Part shown: in pieces, positions 29,476-37,982 of the stretch
Position numbering within the stretch: the first letter of the stretch is position 1
How the letters are laid out: each line of letters starts with the position of its first letter
Assembly (NCBI GenBank): GCA_016192985.1
Contig: JACPTC010000010.1
Coordinates: forward strand, 1 to 39,855
Source: Candidatus Woesearchaeota archaeon
Lineage (GTDB): Archaea; Nanobdellota; Nanobdellia; Woesearchaeales; GW2011-AR4
Length of the DNA: 39,855 bases
Direction: 5' to 3'
Notes under the pieces: model-generated
The model's input: only the letters and a program-made list of their open reading frames with translations
Database searches by the model: none
What the model was told of the DNA's origin: nothing
Made by a program: the position numbers and the translations under genes

Positions 29476-30822
29476 TTATTCAAAACTTCTTTTATATGTA
29501 AAATAAAATCCTGTGCCTTTTGTGTACCAATTACTTTTATCTCCAACATTAGGAGGCAGTCGTCCAAAATTGAAGCTGAATGTACCCATTTTACTCATTC
29601 TATTTGCAATTACCTTTGCTCTTTCAATTGATGAGCTAATCCCAGGCACACTACTTTCGGCACTCTCCTGAAAATAATTAAAATCCCCTTCAAGGTATTT
29701 ATCAAATGCAATTGACTTTGGGTCAAAAGCTTGTACGCCTTGCAACCCCAACAGCATTTCTCTGAGCTTTTCCTGTGTCCCGATTATAGGAGTGCCATCA
29801 GGTTTTTGGACTTTGACATTTATAAGAGGGTATTCAAAATGCTTCATCGGTGGCATGAGGTAATAAACGTTATTTTGGGCAATATGCAAGCCATTCCACC
29901 GAGCATATGATGTCTCATCACGCATTGTGAATGTAATTCTGGATATGATATCCCCGCTTTGAAGAGATACCAAAACGTTTTGCCCTTCCAATTCAAAACT
30001 CTCTCCAGGCTTAAAATAAGGATTACTCTCTTTTTCTGCTCTTAGAAAAAAACCGCTTTCCATATTTACCTGAAATCCTGAATCAGAAAATGCTGTGGAA
30101 TCTTTTCTTAAATTTTGGTTGTCAATATTGAAATAAATTTCTATAGGCTTATACATGGCAGATATCCCTAATCCATGAACCCTTGCGCTGGTACCTTCCC
30201 TTACATAAAATCTGCCGGCATCGTGGATTATCTTGCCAGATATAGGAACTGATTTGCCATTAACATTGAGATTAATTTCCTTATCTTGAGTGTCGATTAA
30301 AATAAAATCATTTTCTGGAATGCTCGCATCTTTTTTTCCTTCAGGATAAAATATTATGTATCCACTTTCATCAACTAAAATTCGGCCGTTTTTATAAGTA
30401 TCTGACGCAAGTGTGGTTTTCCCTTGAACACCATATGTTGCCTGCAATATCCCATTTTGTATGCGCGCTCCATTTCCAAGGTCAACTTTTGCGCCATAAG
30501 TTTGCATAATTGCCTTTTCTGCCTCGGTTTTTGATACATCTTTTGTTAGGTCTTGAATTTTGTCAAAGTTTTGGCTTATTTGCTGTGCCGTCATTTCTTT
30601 CCTCTGCTCTGAAGTCAATTCTTCATATTTAAGCTTGTCAGCAGGCACGTCTTTAATTCTTTCAGGTGGAATTTTTTCCCAATTAAAATTAGGGTTGTTA
30701 TAAAAATCAGGATTATTATAACTTTGAGGATTACTATAATCTAAGTTAGAGTCTTGTGCTTGGACTATTGCAGCCAGTAAAACTATAACAAAAAGTATCA
30801 CTAGCTTTTTTCGTAAAGTCAT
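29476..30822 (-). CDS. Secreted protein of unknown function
   Basis: The 448-aa product has a signal peptide (KKLVILFVIVLLAAIVQA, cleaved near AQA-Q). It is followed by an Asn/Tyr/Pro-rich repeat (NPQSYNNPDFYNNPNFNW) and a helical segment (PPERIKDVPADKLKYEELTS). The remaining 300 residues appear beta-rich (LGNGARIQNGILQATYG; GRILVDESGYIIFYP). There is no C-terminal membrane helix or cysteine-based anchor. It starts one base after the stop of the pilin-like gene, so both are made together, which suggests a shared role at the cell surface. Confidence 0.75.
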   Translation of the reverse strand: MTLRKKLVILFVIVLLAAIVQAQDSNLDYSNPQSYNNPDFYNNPNFNWEKIPPERIKDVPADKLKYEELTSEQRKEMTAQQISQNFDKIQDLTKDVSKTEAEKAIMQTYGAKVDLGNGARIQNGILQATYGVQGKTTLASDTYKNGRILVDESGYIIFYPEGKKDASIPENDFILIDTQDKEINLNVNGKSVPISGKIIHDAGRFYVREGTSARVHGLGISAMYKPIEIYFNIDNQNLRKDSTAFSDSGFQVNMESGFFLRAEKESNPYFKPGESFELEGQNVLVSLQSGDIISRITFTMRDETSYARWNGLHIAQNNVYYLMPPMKHFEYPLINVKVQKPDGTPIIGTQEKLREMLLGLQGVQAFDPKSIAFDKYLEGDFNYFQESAESSVPGISSSIERAKVIANRMSKMGTFSFNFGRLPPNVGDKSNWYTKGTGFYFTYKRSFE

Positions 30823-30823
30823 T

Positions 30824-31669
30824 TTATTGATTGCTGATTAAATTTCTAATTCTCTCATTTGCGCAATATTGAACGTATGTTAAATCATCAGATGGCAAAT
30901 TTGTGCATGAATAGTTCCCATATTGACTTACAAAATTGAATATTAATGGTTGTTGATTAATAATTGTTGTGTTATCGACAATTGTAAATAATAAAATATT
31001 GTCTTCTAATTGCGCAAGCAAAATCTGTAAATCGAAATCTACTCCATGATTAATTATACAGCTAAGGCAAATAGCGGAAGACCTGTTAACTTGAATTTCC
31101 ATTATTAAACTATTGAAATTCATAATTTTGTCTAAATTGATATTTTCAAGTTGCACTCTCATATTCTCACTTATCTGCAAAATCTCGCCTTTTTGTATTT
31201 TTATTGGAACTCCTAATATTAATATTAGACTATTTGGAATAATCATTGATTTGGCTTGGATTTTTCCAATTTCAATATTGTAGCCATATTTTTTTAAGTC
31301 CTGAAAATCTCTTAAACAGGAATTTAAATTATCTTCTATATATTTGGAAATCTGCCCCTCAACTTCAGATTTGCTCGGATTTAATACAACATTGTGATAA
31401 AAATAGTAAGGCACATCAAATCCAAACTTATTATAGTGATTAGCAGGAAGCGTGTAATATCCACCGTGTTCAGAAATGAAAATAATGGCTTCTTCTCCGG
31501 TTCTTTTTATACAAGATTTTATAAACAGCTCAATCGGTTGCCTATCCAAAGAGGCTCCTCCTAAATTCTCGTTTCTATTTTGACCATAAATATAAAAAAC
31601 CAAGCCAGCAGCAATAAGAATAACGAAAGCAAAAAGGACGAAGTACACAATCTGGCCTCTTTTAAACAT
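30824..31669 (-). CDS. Pilin-like single-helix surface protein
   Basis: The N-terminus MFKRGQIVYFVLFAFVILI fits an archaeal class III (type IV prepilin-like) signal: a short basic stretch, cleavage expected between Gly5 and Gln6, then a hydrophobic helix. The 281-aa protein continues with an external beta-rich domain with a few cysteines (SCIKRTG, NSCLRDF, ICLSCIINHG, NYSCTN). A prepilin peptidase gene is present at 37942. It may be a pilin, a pseudopilin or simply an N-anchored protein. It is first in an operon with the secreted-protein gene. Confidence 0.7.
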   Translation of the reverse strand: MFKRGQIVYFVLFAFVILIAAGLVFYIYGQNRNENLGGASLDRQPIELFIKSCIKRTGEEAIIFISEHGGYYTLPANHYNKFGFDVPYYFYHNVVLNPSKSEVEGQISKYIEDNLNSCLRDFQDLKKYGYNIEIGKIQAKSMIIPNSLILILGVPIKIQKGEILQISENMRVQLENINLDKIMNFNSLIMEIQVNRSSAICLSCIINHGVDFDLQILLAQLEDNILLFTIVDNTTIINQQPLIFNFVSQYGNYSCTNLPSDDLTYVQYCANERIRNLISNQ

Positions 31670-31701
31670 TATAATACTTATTTTAGATTGCTATTATAAA
31701 T

Positions 31702-32490
31702 TTAACTCTTCTTAACACTAAACCCGCCGCTCGGCAGCGCCCTTATTATTTCGTCAATAGAGCCACCAAGCTTATGCTGGATGTATTTTGCAATAGCGCT
31801 TGCTTTCTCGCTGCCCTGCTGCAATATGACATATTTTTCAGAATTTGCCTTAACTGCGTCAATTGGCCCAGCCATTATCTGCTGTTGTCTTGTTACTCCC
31901 ACAGCTAAATCAATCTTGTTGGTTATGTAATTTGTCTTGCCGTAAATCATAAATGCCCCTTTTCCCATGTACTCGCCAGCCTTGGTTTTTTTGCTTACCT
32001 GTTCCGGGCTGACATAAAAGACTGAGGAGGTGTGCAGTCCAAGTTTCCATGCGCGGCTGAATGTGCAGGTTGCATCAGCAGCCTCTTCTCTTGTTTTTGC
32101 GCCAATTTCGCCTTGCTCATTCTTGACAACAAAGAAAGGCGAGCCTGCCATGTCTGTATGAAAAACCAAATCATTCGGGCTTGTGTGCTTTTTTATGGTA
32201 ATCTCGTTGGAAGTGGCATCTCTGCCTCCAATGACCAAAAAGCCCCCAGAACTAACAAACCATCTGAACTTTTCATACCATTCTCGCTTTCTCTCCTTTA
32301 TCTTCTGCTGCTTGGATTTCTCCAAAGTGTTTTTTTCCTTTTTTGTTTCAAGCTCATGCAGCTTCCTCATACTTTCATTTAACGCCTTTTCCGCGCCATC
32401 AACCTTCTTCTTTGCCCTCTTGGCCTTTTCAAAATAAGCTGCAGCATTCTCATCAATGGTTTTTGTCAAGTCCAAAACAAGCCTTGTCAT
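31702..32490 (-). CDS. Stand-alone NFACT-R (Rqc2/NEMF C-half) protein
   Basis: The 262-aa protein starts with a coiled coil (AAAYFEKAKRAKKKVDGAEKA) and continues into the NFACT-R/DUF814 domain: FVSSGGFLVIGGRDATSNE, DLVFHTDMAGSPFFVVK, EAADATCTFSRAWKLG, GAFMIYGKTNYI. Full archaeal NEMF/Rqc2 homologues have an NFACT-N and HhH region before the coiled coil, about 600-650 aa in total. Here the ATG lies where the coiled coil begins, so the tRNA-binding N-half is missing or encoded elsewhere. The family works in ribosome-associated quality control. A long inverted repeat lies directly upstream. Confidence 0.88.
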   Translation of the reverse strand: MTRLVLDLTKTIDENAAAYFEKAKRAKKKVDGAEKALNESMRKLHELETKKEKNTLEKSKQQKIKERKREWYEKFRWFVSSGGFLVIGGRDATSNEITIKKHTSPNDLVFHTDMAGSPFFVVKNEQGEIGAKTREEAADATCTFSRAWKLGLHTSSVFYVSPEQVSKKTKAGEYMGKGAFMIYGKTNYITNKIDLAVGVTRQQQIMAGPIDAVKANSEKYVILQQGSEKASAIAKYIQHKLGGSIDEIIRALPSGGFSVKKS

Positions 32491-32499
32491 TTTATTGGT

Positions 32500-32571
32500 A
32501 AAAATTTTTAATCAGTGAGTTGTGAGCGAGTTCGCACGAGCTCACTCGCATGTCACAGATTAAAAATTTTT
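32500..32571. repeat. 72-base long hairpin in a divergent promoter region
   Basis: AAAAATTTTTAATC (32500-32513) pairs perfectly with 32558-32571. Inside, GTGA (515-518) can pair with TCAC (553-556), and GTGAGC (522-527) with GCTCAC (540-545). The core is GC-richer than its flanks. It lies between the NFACT-R start and the divergent 32617 gene. Confidence 0.75.
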
Positions 32572-32583
32572 CGAATTTTAGTA

Positions 32584-32595
32584 ACATTTAAATAA
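32584..32595 (+). promoter_or_regulatory. TATA promoter of the large membrane protein
   Basis: ACATTTAAATAA is centred about 27 bases before ATG 32617. Confidence 0.45.
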
Positions 32596-32616
32596 TTACT
32601 ATCCAAAAAATAAGCA

Positions 32617-35600
32617 ATGATTAATAAAGCAAAATGGGTGCTTAAAAAGCTCGAGTTTGGGCTGCTGGAATTCTTTGTGGCAATACTTATGGCCATTGGG
32701 CTTTTTGGATATTTCAGCAGCGTTCCTGCCGACTTGGACTGGATAGACCATACAATAAGCTTTGTGCTTTTCACCTACCTTTTTTATAAGCTGGATATCA
32801 CATCCATATTGCTGGGAAAATCCTCAAAATTTGCAAATTTGGCAATAATAATTTCTTATTTCTCCCTGTTTTTCAAAGATATAGCAGCTTATACAAGGCT
32901 GAGCGCATTTCATTTCAAGGTGTTAACTTTTGTGGATTATTTTTACCTGTTTATAAGCAATAATCTGCTTGCAATAAATCTAGCGACTTTTTATATCGGG
33001 ATTGCAGGCATTCTGCTCATTAGCTTTTATCTAGCGAAAAAGATAGAGGCATCCCATCCAAGCCTGTTGTATGCAATCTTTCCTAAAAAATTCAAGAATA
33101 AGGCAGTTAAGTTTTTTTTGATTTTTTTGTTGTTGCTTGGATTCTATTATTTCGTTTACAACACAATAATCGAATGGCTTGAATTTGTTATAGACGACCC
33201 GGTTATTGCAACTGGCATAGCATTCTATGTTTACAAGATAGCAAAGCACCATAATAAATTCGACAAAAGCAACTTCGTGTTTAGGATAGGCGACTTTAGC
33301 GCAAAGTGGTATACTAAGTGCATATCGCTTCTCCACTACAAAAAGACACTGCCATTGGCGATTTCAGGATTAATCATATTGCATGCATTGTCAGATTTGG
33401 GGGTTTTTGCATACTCTTTAGCGCTTTCGAAGGAAAATTTTTATTTTGGAATCTTAAATGAGGAGCATGTGCCTTTTCTCAGATTGTTTATGGATGATGC
33501 AAAATATTTGCCCAGCAATGCTTTAGCGCCATTGCTCATTGGCTATTTGCTGAATGCCTTGTCATTGATAATATTTTTACTTATACCTGTGGCTGTATGG
33601 GCAAGAATGTTTTCCCGAAAAGAGCTATATATCAGCAGGATTTTTTTGTTTTTTATTTATTCTTCAGCTGTTGCATACATGCTTCTCCCGGGCTACATAA
33701 TCGGGCCTTTGAAAGAATCTTCAATAAGAGGCGCAGATATATCCACAATTTCTTTGCTGGAAACCAGCTCCATTTTGAATGCTTTTTTCCAAAATAAGCT
33801 GGCAATAGTGTTTGCAGTCCCAATAATTTCAATTTTATTCGGGTTGGCCATCTATTTGTTAAGCTCAAACTCCAGAATTGAAAAGGAGTTATATGCAATT
33901 TCAATTATAGGGGGATTGACATTCTATGCTGTTTATCTTTATTATTTCTCCAGCAGCCTGTTGGCTTACTTTTATAGTAATATCCTGCTTACCATATCCA
34001 CTCCACATTTTTTGATTGGAATGATTTTTCTCGTCCTTTTGCTGCTTTCCGCATTGTTCTATATAGGCGGCTATGCAGTATTTTTATATGAGATAGTCAT
34101 GGAATACCATAAAAGGAAATGGTCCGATGCAATAGATGAGGAATTGGTCAGCATAATAAAAAAGACCAGAAACTTTGAAAGAGCTGCGATAAAGCCAAAA
34201 AAGGCACAGATTGCAGGAGATGTAGTAAAGTACTCATTGATTGCGCTTTTTTCCCTTGTAGTGCTGGTTTTTGGCTATAAGATGGTAAGCCTTATAAAAG
34301 AAAGGGCATGCAGCACTGAAATATCAAAGTTTGAGATTGACTTAAGAAACATAGACAAGAGCTTGAGATTTGGGGCAAGGGAGCTGCAAAGCCATGATGC
34401 GCCGTGCGGCATTGACAAAATATACTTCTTTGATTTGAGCAAAAAGATAAATCCTGAAGATTTCAAAGACATTCCGCTTATAAAAGATTCGCTTCAAAGC
34501 GGCGCAAGCAACAATGTGTTTCTAATCAAGGAAAATGATGTCAAGCGCTCATTTTACGCAGGCAGCTTGGGGATGATATACCCCTACCATATATGCTTTG
34601 TGCCCCAATTTGGCAGGATATCGTTCTTTGCTGAAGGGGCTGGCAATTCAATCAATGTCGTAAGCGCATGCGGACAGCCGGAGTGCACGTTTATTCCTGT
34701 CAACATCAGCGACGAGGATGCACTTGAGGTAATTCAGGAAGCTCTGGATTTTGGATGCATCAATTGCCCGACTGATTTGAATCAGGATTTCGAAAAAATG
34801 AAGTTAACAAGAAAGAATGTGGAGATATTAAGGAAGTTCACATCCTGCGATGGCATTGCTCAGGTTGAAATCCTGATAAAGCCGAAAGAAGGGAAAAATT
34901 TAAGGGATTTTGTGCTTTATGAGTATGTGCCAAAAAGCTGCATTGATGACTTAAGCGAATATCTTGCAGAGGAAGTTGAAGGCAATGTTGAAATAAAGTC
35001 TGATCCATTGATAATGTGGTATTTTCAAGGGCTGGACAAAGAGACAAAAGTTTCATACAAGCTGAATACGGAATTTAATGAAGAGTGTATGCAATTAATC
35101 AAGGGAATGGCAATATCACAAAGAATTGAGGTCATAGAAAAAGGCTCTCAGCCAGAGATTGCTGATTCCGCCCCAGTCATAGCAGGATTGCCTGACACGA
35201 TATTGACAGGCGAAGGCTTTAAGCAGAATGTTATAAGCAGTTTGTGGAAATACACAAAAGACAGAGAAACAAAATCCGTAAACTTGGTGTACAGGATTAT
35301 CAAACAAACAAACCCGAGCTTGGTTGAATGCAGCATAAGCAAAGAGAAACATGTAGATTGTGAAGTAATGGAAAACAAAAATGGCTCTTCAACCGTTACT
35401 GTAGAGGTTTATGATAACGAGCTTGCTGATACGGACAGCTTTGACGTAGAGATTTCGCAGTTTTGCAAAAGGCACAGCAAAAAGGCTTGCGATAGAGACA
35501 CAGTCTACTGGTTTGACAGCTGCGGCAACAAGCAGGAGCTTATTCAGGAATGCAAAGATGACAAGGTTTGCTTCGATGGAAACTGTGTTGAAAGAAAAAA

Positions 35601-35622
35601 ATTGGAAGAAGATGATGATTGA
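32617..35622 (+). CDS. Large polytopic membrane protein with Cys-rich extracellular tail
   Basis: The 1001-aa protein has about twelve or thirteen hydrophobic helices up to residue 560 (for example FFVAILMAIGLFGYF, LIIFLLIPVAVWARMF, LVLLLLSALFYIGGYAVFLY). A 440-residue soluble part follows, with many cysteines. It ends in FCKRHSKKACDRD...DSCGNKQELIQ and CKDDKVCFDGNCV, a small disulfide module common on archaeal surface proteins. I recognise no transporter or transferase motif. Possible roles are an envelope assembly factor or a sensor; none is supported. It has its own promoter. Confidence 0.8.
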   Translation: MINKAKWVLKKLEFGLLEFFVAILMAIGLFGYFSSVPADLDWIDHTISFVLFTYLFYKLDITSILLGKSSKFANLAIIISYFSLFFKDIAAYTRLSAFHFKVLTFVDYFYLFISNNLLAINLATFYIGIAGILLISFYLAKKIEASHPSLLYAIFPKKFKNKAVKFFLIFLLLLGFYYFVYNTIIEWLEFVIDDPVIATGIAFYVYKIAKHHNKFDKSNFVFRIGDFSAKWYTKCISLLHYKKTLPLAISGLIILHALSDLGVFAYSLALSKENFYFGILNEEHVPFLRLFMDDAKYLPSNALAPLLIGYLLNALSLIIFLLIPVAVWARMFSRKELYISRIFLFFIYSSAVAYMLLPGYIIGPLKESSIRGADISTISLLETSSILNAFFQNKLAIVFAVPIISILFGLAIYLLSSNSRIEKELYAISIIGGLTFYAVYLYYFSSSLLAYFYSNILLTISTPHFLIGMIFLVLLLLSALFYIGGYAVFLYEIVMEYHKRKWSDAIDEELVSIIKKTRNFERAAIKPKKAQIAGDVVKYSLIALFSLVVLVFGYKMVSLIKERACSTEISKFEIDLRNIDKSLRFGARELQSHDAPCGIDKIYFFDLSKKINPEDFKDIPLIKDSLQSGASNNVFLIKENDVKRSFYAGSLGMIYPYHICFVPQFGRISFFAEGAGNSINVVSACGQPECTFIPVNISDEDALEVIQEALDFGCINCPTDLNQDFEKMKLTRKNVEILRKFTSCDGIAQVEILIKPKEGKNLRDFVLYEYVPKSCIDDLSEYLAEEVEGNVEIKSDPLIMWYFQGLDKETKVSYKLNTEFNEECMQLIKGMAISQRIEVIEKGSQPEIADSAPVIAGLPDTILTGEGFKQNVISSLWKYTKDRETKSVNLVYRIIKQTNPSLVECSISKEKHVDCEVMENKNGSSTVTVEVYDNELADTDSFDVEISQFCKRHSKKACDRDTVYWFDSCGNKQELIQECKDDKVCFDGNCVERKKLEEDDD

Positions 35623-35667
35623 GCCAAATACAAAGAAATTAAAATAACCCAATAAAATTAAATAAAA

Positions 35668-36264
35668 ATGGCAGAACAAAATATAAGCCCGGAGCAGATT
35701 AAGGCATTGCAGGAGAAAATAAAGCAGATGAGTCCTGAAGAGCTGAAGGAATTCCAGAAAAAACAATGTATATTCTGCCAGATTGTTGCAGGCAAAGTAC
35801 AGTCAAGGAAAGTTTATGAGGACGAGAAAGTTGTTGGCATTCTGGACATAAATCCCGCAAATCCCGGGCATGTCCTTCTCCTGACAAAAGAGCACTACAC
35901 GATAATGCCGCAAATCCCAGATGAGGATGTTGCCCATACGTTCATGATAGTCAAATCGCTTTCCAATTCCATGTTAAGGGGCATTGATGCGCAGGGCACT
36001 AATGTGATAGTTGCCAATGGAATTGCAGCAGGACAAAGGGCACAGCATTTTATGGTCCACATAATACCGAGAAAGGACAATGACAACATAAACTTTATAC
36101 TCCCGCAGAAACCAATGGACGAAAAGCAAATAGAGGCTATAGGCAATAAACTGATTGCTGGTTTGCAGGGCGTTGAAAAAAATGATGCGGTACAAGAGAA
36201 GGCAGAGCAAAAGGGCTCTAGCGTTAGCTTGGATGAAATCTCAAGATTGATGGGTGCGAGATAA
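35668..36264 (+). CDS. HIT-family protein with altered triad (HxMxH)
   Basis: The 198-aa protein has a 30-residue helical extension, the CIFC zinc-type pair (34-37), the HIT core KVYEDEKVVGILDINPANPGH, and the triad region GQRAQHFMVHIIPR. The usual HxHxH is His127-x-Met129-x-His131: the middle His, the covalent nucleophile in HIT hydrolases, is replaced by Met. A C-terminal helix ends in LDEISRLMGAR. The stop overlaps the next ATG (TAATG), so the two HIT genes are coupled. Confidence 0.9.
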   Translation: MAEQNISPEQIKALQEKIKQMSPEELKEFQKKQCIFCQIVAGKVQSRKVYEDEKVVGILDINPANPGHVLLLTKEHYTIMPQIPDEDVAHTFMIVKSLSNSMLRGIDAQGTNVIVANGIAAGQRAQHFMVHIIPRKDNDNINFILPQKPMDEKQIEAIGNKLIAGLQGVEKNDAVQEKAEQKGSSVSLDEISRLMGAR

Positions 36265-36815
36265 TGGCTGACAAAGCAAAGGAAAGCTGCTTAGTGTGCC
36301 AGATAATTGGAAACAAGATACCTTCAAAAAAGGTTTATGAAGATGATTTAGCGATGGCTGTGCTGGATGTAAATGGCGCTAATCCCGGCCATTGCTTTGT
36401 AATGCCAAAAAATCACTATCCCATAATAGAGCAAGTGCCTGATTTGGAAATAGGGAGACTCTTCCAAGTGTCAAATAAAATTTCGAGTGCAATATTCGAG
36501 TCGCTTGGTGCGCAGGGAACAAACATATTTGTTGCAAACGGGATTCCTGCAGGCCAAACTGTCGCGCATTTTGCCATAAACATAATCCCAAGAATGGAAA
36601 ATGACGGCATAAACCTACAATGGCAGCCAAAGCAGCTCAGCGAAGAAGAGATATCCACAATTGAGCTAAGGCTAAAGGAGCAGACAAAAAACATAGGCAA
36701 TTTTGAAAAACATGATGCAAAAATGCAGGCTCGCAAGCCTGCATTTTTGCCAGATAAATTTTTGTCAGAAGATGAGGAGGAATATTTTACAAGGCAGATG
36801 AGAAGGGTGCCATAA
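36264..36815 (+). CDS. HIT-family protein with degenerate triad (HxAxN)
   Basis: The 183-aa protein is a paralogue of the preceding gene: CLVCQIIGNKIPSKKVYEDD, LDVNGANPGHCFVMPKNHY, and the triad region GQTVAHFAINIIPR. Only His102 of the triad remains; the nucleophile position is Ala104 and the third is Asn106, so hydrolase activity is unlikely. The pair may form a pseudo-enzyme heterodimer that binds nucleotides. Codons 152-163 (AKMQARKPAFL) are encoded by a perfect hairpin at 36717-36750. Confidence 0.9.
   Translation: MADKAKESCLVCQIIGNKIPSKKVYEDDLAMAVLDVNGANPGHCFVMPKNHYPIIEQVPDLEIGRLFQVSNKISSAIFESLGAQGTNIFVANGIPAGQTVAHFAINIIPRMENDGINLQWQPKQLSEEEISTIELRLKEQTKNIGNFEKHDAKMQARKPAFLPDKFLSEDEEEYFTRQMRRVP
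36717..36750. repeat. Intragenic hairpin, 15-bp perfect stem
   Basis: GCAAAAATGCAGGCT (36717-36731), loop CGCA, then the exact complement at 36736-36750. It lies in frame within the second HIT gene and is more GC-rich in its centre than its surroundings. Confidence 0.88.
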
Positions 36816-36829
36816 CAAGACTTTTTTAA

Positions 36830-37414
36830 TCAATTCGTATTCGGCACAAAAATCCATTCATTGAGCCAATCTTTTTTGATAATTCCGTTTTCCATGTTGA
36901 AGATGGGGATGTAATTATGGTGTATTCTGAATGGAAAAGTGACTTTTGTTGTTGTTATTTCACTGATGCAGTCATTGCCATGCCTTCTTTTTATGCCGGG
37001 AATTATGCTTCCATTGAAGATTTCAACTAGCTCATCAGAACTTTTGGCTTCAATAATCAGGATTATCGCAAAGTGCCCGTCTTTTTCGCCTAAAAAGCTT
37101 TCTGCATGGTATCTTGGGTTTACTTTTTTGAAATTTGCACTTTTCTTGATTTCCTCAAGATACATTTGTCTTGTTATGCCTTCCTTAAGCTTTATGATGT
37201 ATAGCTGTCTTGCATGGAATTGACCTCTTTCTGGACTTTCATCAGAGACATCAACATAATAATGAACAAAACCCTGCTCTTCAAGATGCTTTCTTTTCCT
37301 GTTTACTGTTGTAACTGGAACTTTTGTATTTTTTGCTATCTGGTTGTCAGAAATCCTTGGGTTTTTGATTAATTCTTTCAATATTGCTTCTTCTTGCTTG
37401 TCGAATTTCCTCAT
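36830..37414 (-). CDS. Lrp/AsnC-like winged-helix transcription regulator
   Basis: The protein is 194 aa from ATG 37414 (MRKFDKQEEAILKELIKNPR); a TTG four codons earlier is less likely. The N-terminal winged helix (ISDNQIAKNTKVPVTTVNRKRKHLE) is of Lrp/AsnC type. The middle (LYIIKLKEGITRQMYLEEIKK; GHFAIILIIEAKSSDELVEIF) has the alternating pattern of an effector-binding alpha-beta domain. The C-terminal 50 residues (FPFRIHHNYIPIFNMENGI) are an extension not usual for Lrp. It is convergent with the HIT pair; its targets are unknown. Confidence 0.78.
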   Translation of the reverse strand: MRKFDKQEEAILKELIKNPRISDNQIAKNTKVPVTTVNRKRKHLEEQGFVHYYVDVSDESPERGQFHARQLYIIKLKEGITRQMYLEEIKKSANFKKVNPRYHAESFLGEKDGHFAIILIIEAKSSDELVEIFNGSIIPGIKRRHGNDCISEITTTKVTFPFRIHHNYIPIFNMENGIIKKDWLNEWIFVPNTN

Positions 37415-37426
37415 AAAAACCACCAA

Positions 37427-37445
37427 TTTAGATATATTTATACGA
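37427..37445 (-). promoter_or_regulatory. TATA promoter of the Lrp-like gene
   Basis: On the minus strand CGTATAAATATATCTAAAT precedes ATG 37414 by about 25 bases. Confidence 0.5.
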
Positions 37446-37522
37446 ATAATGACTACTTTATTGGAAAATTTAGATTAGTTTTTAAGCTTTTTGGTATAAA
37501 TATTCCAAATCTCTTTGGCAAG

Positions 37523-37536
37523 GTTTTTATATACAA
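37523..37536 (+). promoter_or_regulatory. TATA promoter of the 37554 gene
   Basis: GTTTTTATATACAA is centred about 25 bases before ATG 37554, consistent with a leaderless transcript. Confidence 0.5.
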
Positions 37537-37553
37537 CATATAAAATTTGAGTT

Positions 37554-37982
37554 ATGACTGATGGATTAGCGACAGCAATTGCTCAAAAATCTTTGTATGA
37601 TCCACATTTACCCTTATCCATGGCAATTACAAGAATATTTGACCTGGAGGCTATGGCAGAGTCACATTCACAAAATGGTAGGCATCCAAATAATGAGCGA
37701 ATGAGGGAGGCTTCATATTGGGATGATATAGGTTCTGGATACCATATTGGAATCACAATCAAAGATGGTGCTTATTATATGATTTTGCGGGCACCAAATG
37801 GCAGGCGTTCTATGACTTACAGATATTTTAATGGCAGAGGCACATTGGTAAATCATAATACAGGTAAAGGAATGGCTACTATGGAGTCTCTTCCTCCACA
37901 TATTGCATTACATACAATGCTTATAGAAACGATGCGGCCTTCTATAACAGCAGCATCAGAGGATTCCCAAAAACCCATGTAA
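37554..37982 (+). CDS. Unknown 142-aa protein
   Basis: I do not recognise this product. It has a helical start (LATAIAQKSLYDPHLPLSMAI), a central beta-rich segment (GYHIGITIKDGAYYMILRAP, RRSMTYRYFNGRGTLVN) and a helical, Met-rich end. There are no cysteines or membrane helices. It has a good promoter of its own. Its last 41 bases overlap the 3' end of the convergent prepilin peptidase gene, so the two mRNAs would be complementary there. Confidence 0.65.
   Translation: MTDGLATAIAQKSLYDPHLPLSMAITRIFDLEAMAESHSQNGRHPNNERMREASYWDDIGSGYHIGITIKDGAYYMILRAPNGRRSMTYRYFNGRGTLVNHNTGKGMATMESLPPHIALHTMLIETMRPSITAASEDSQKPM

Noticed and set aside
32032-32382. 116-aa plus-strand frame
   Set aside because: It is antisense to the NFACT-R gene, which has clear conserved motifs.
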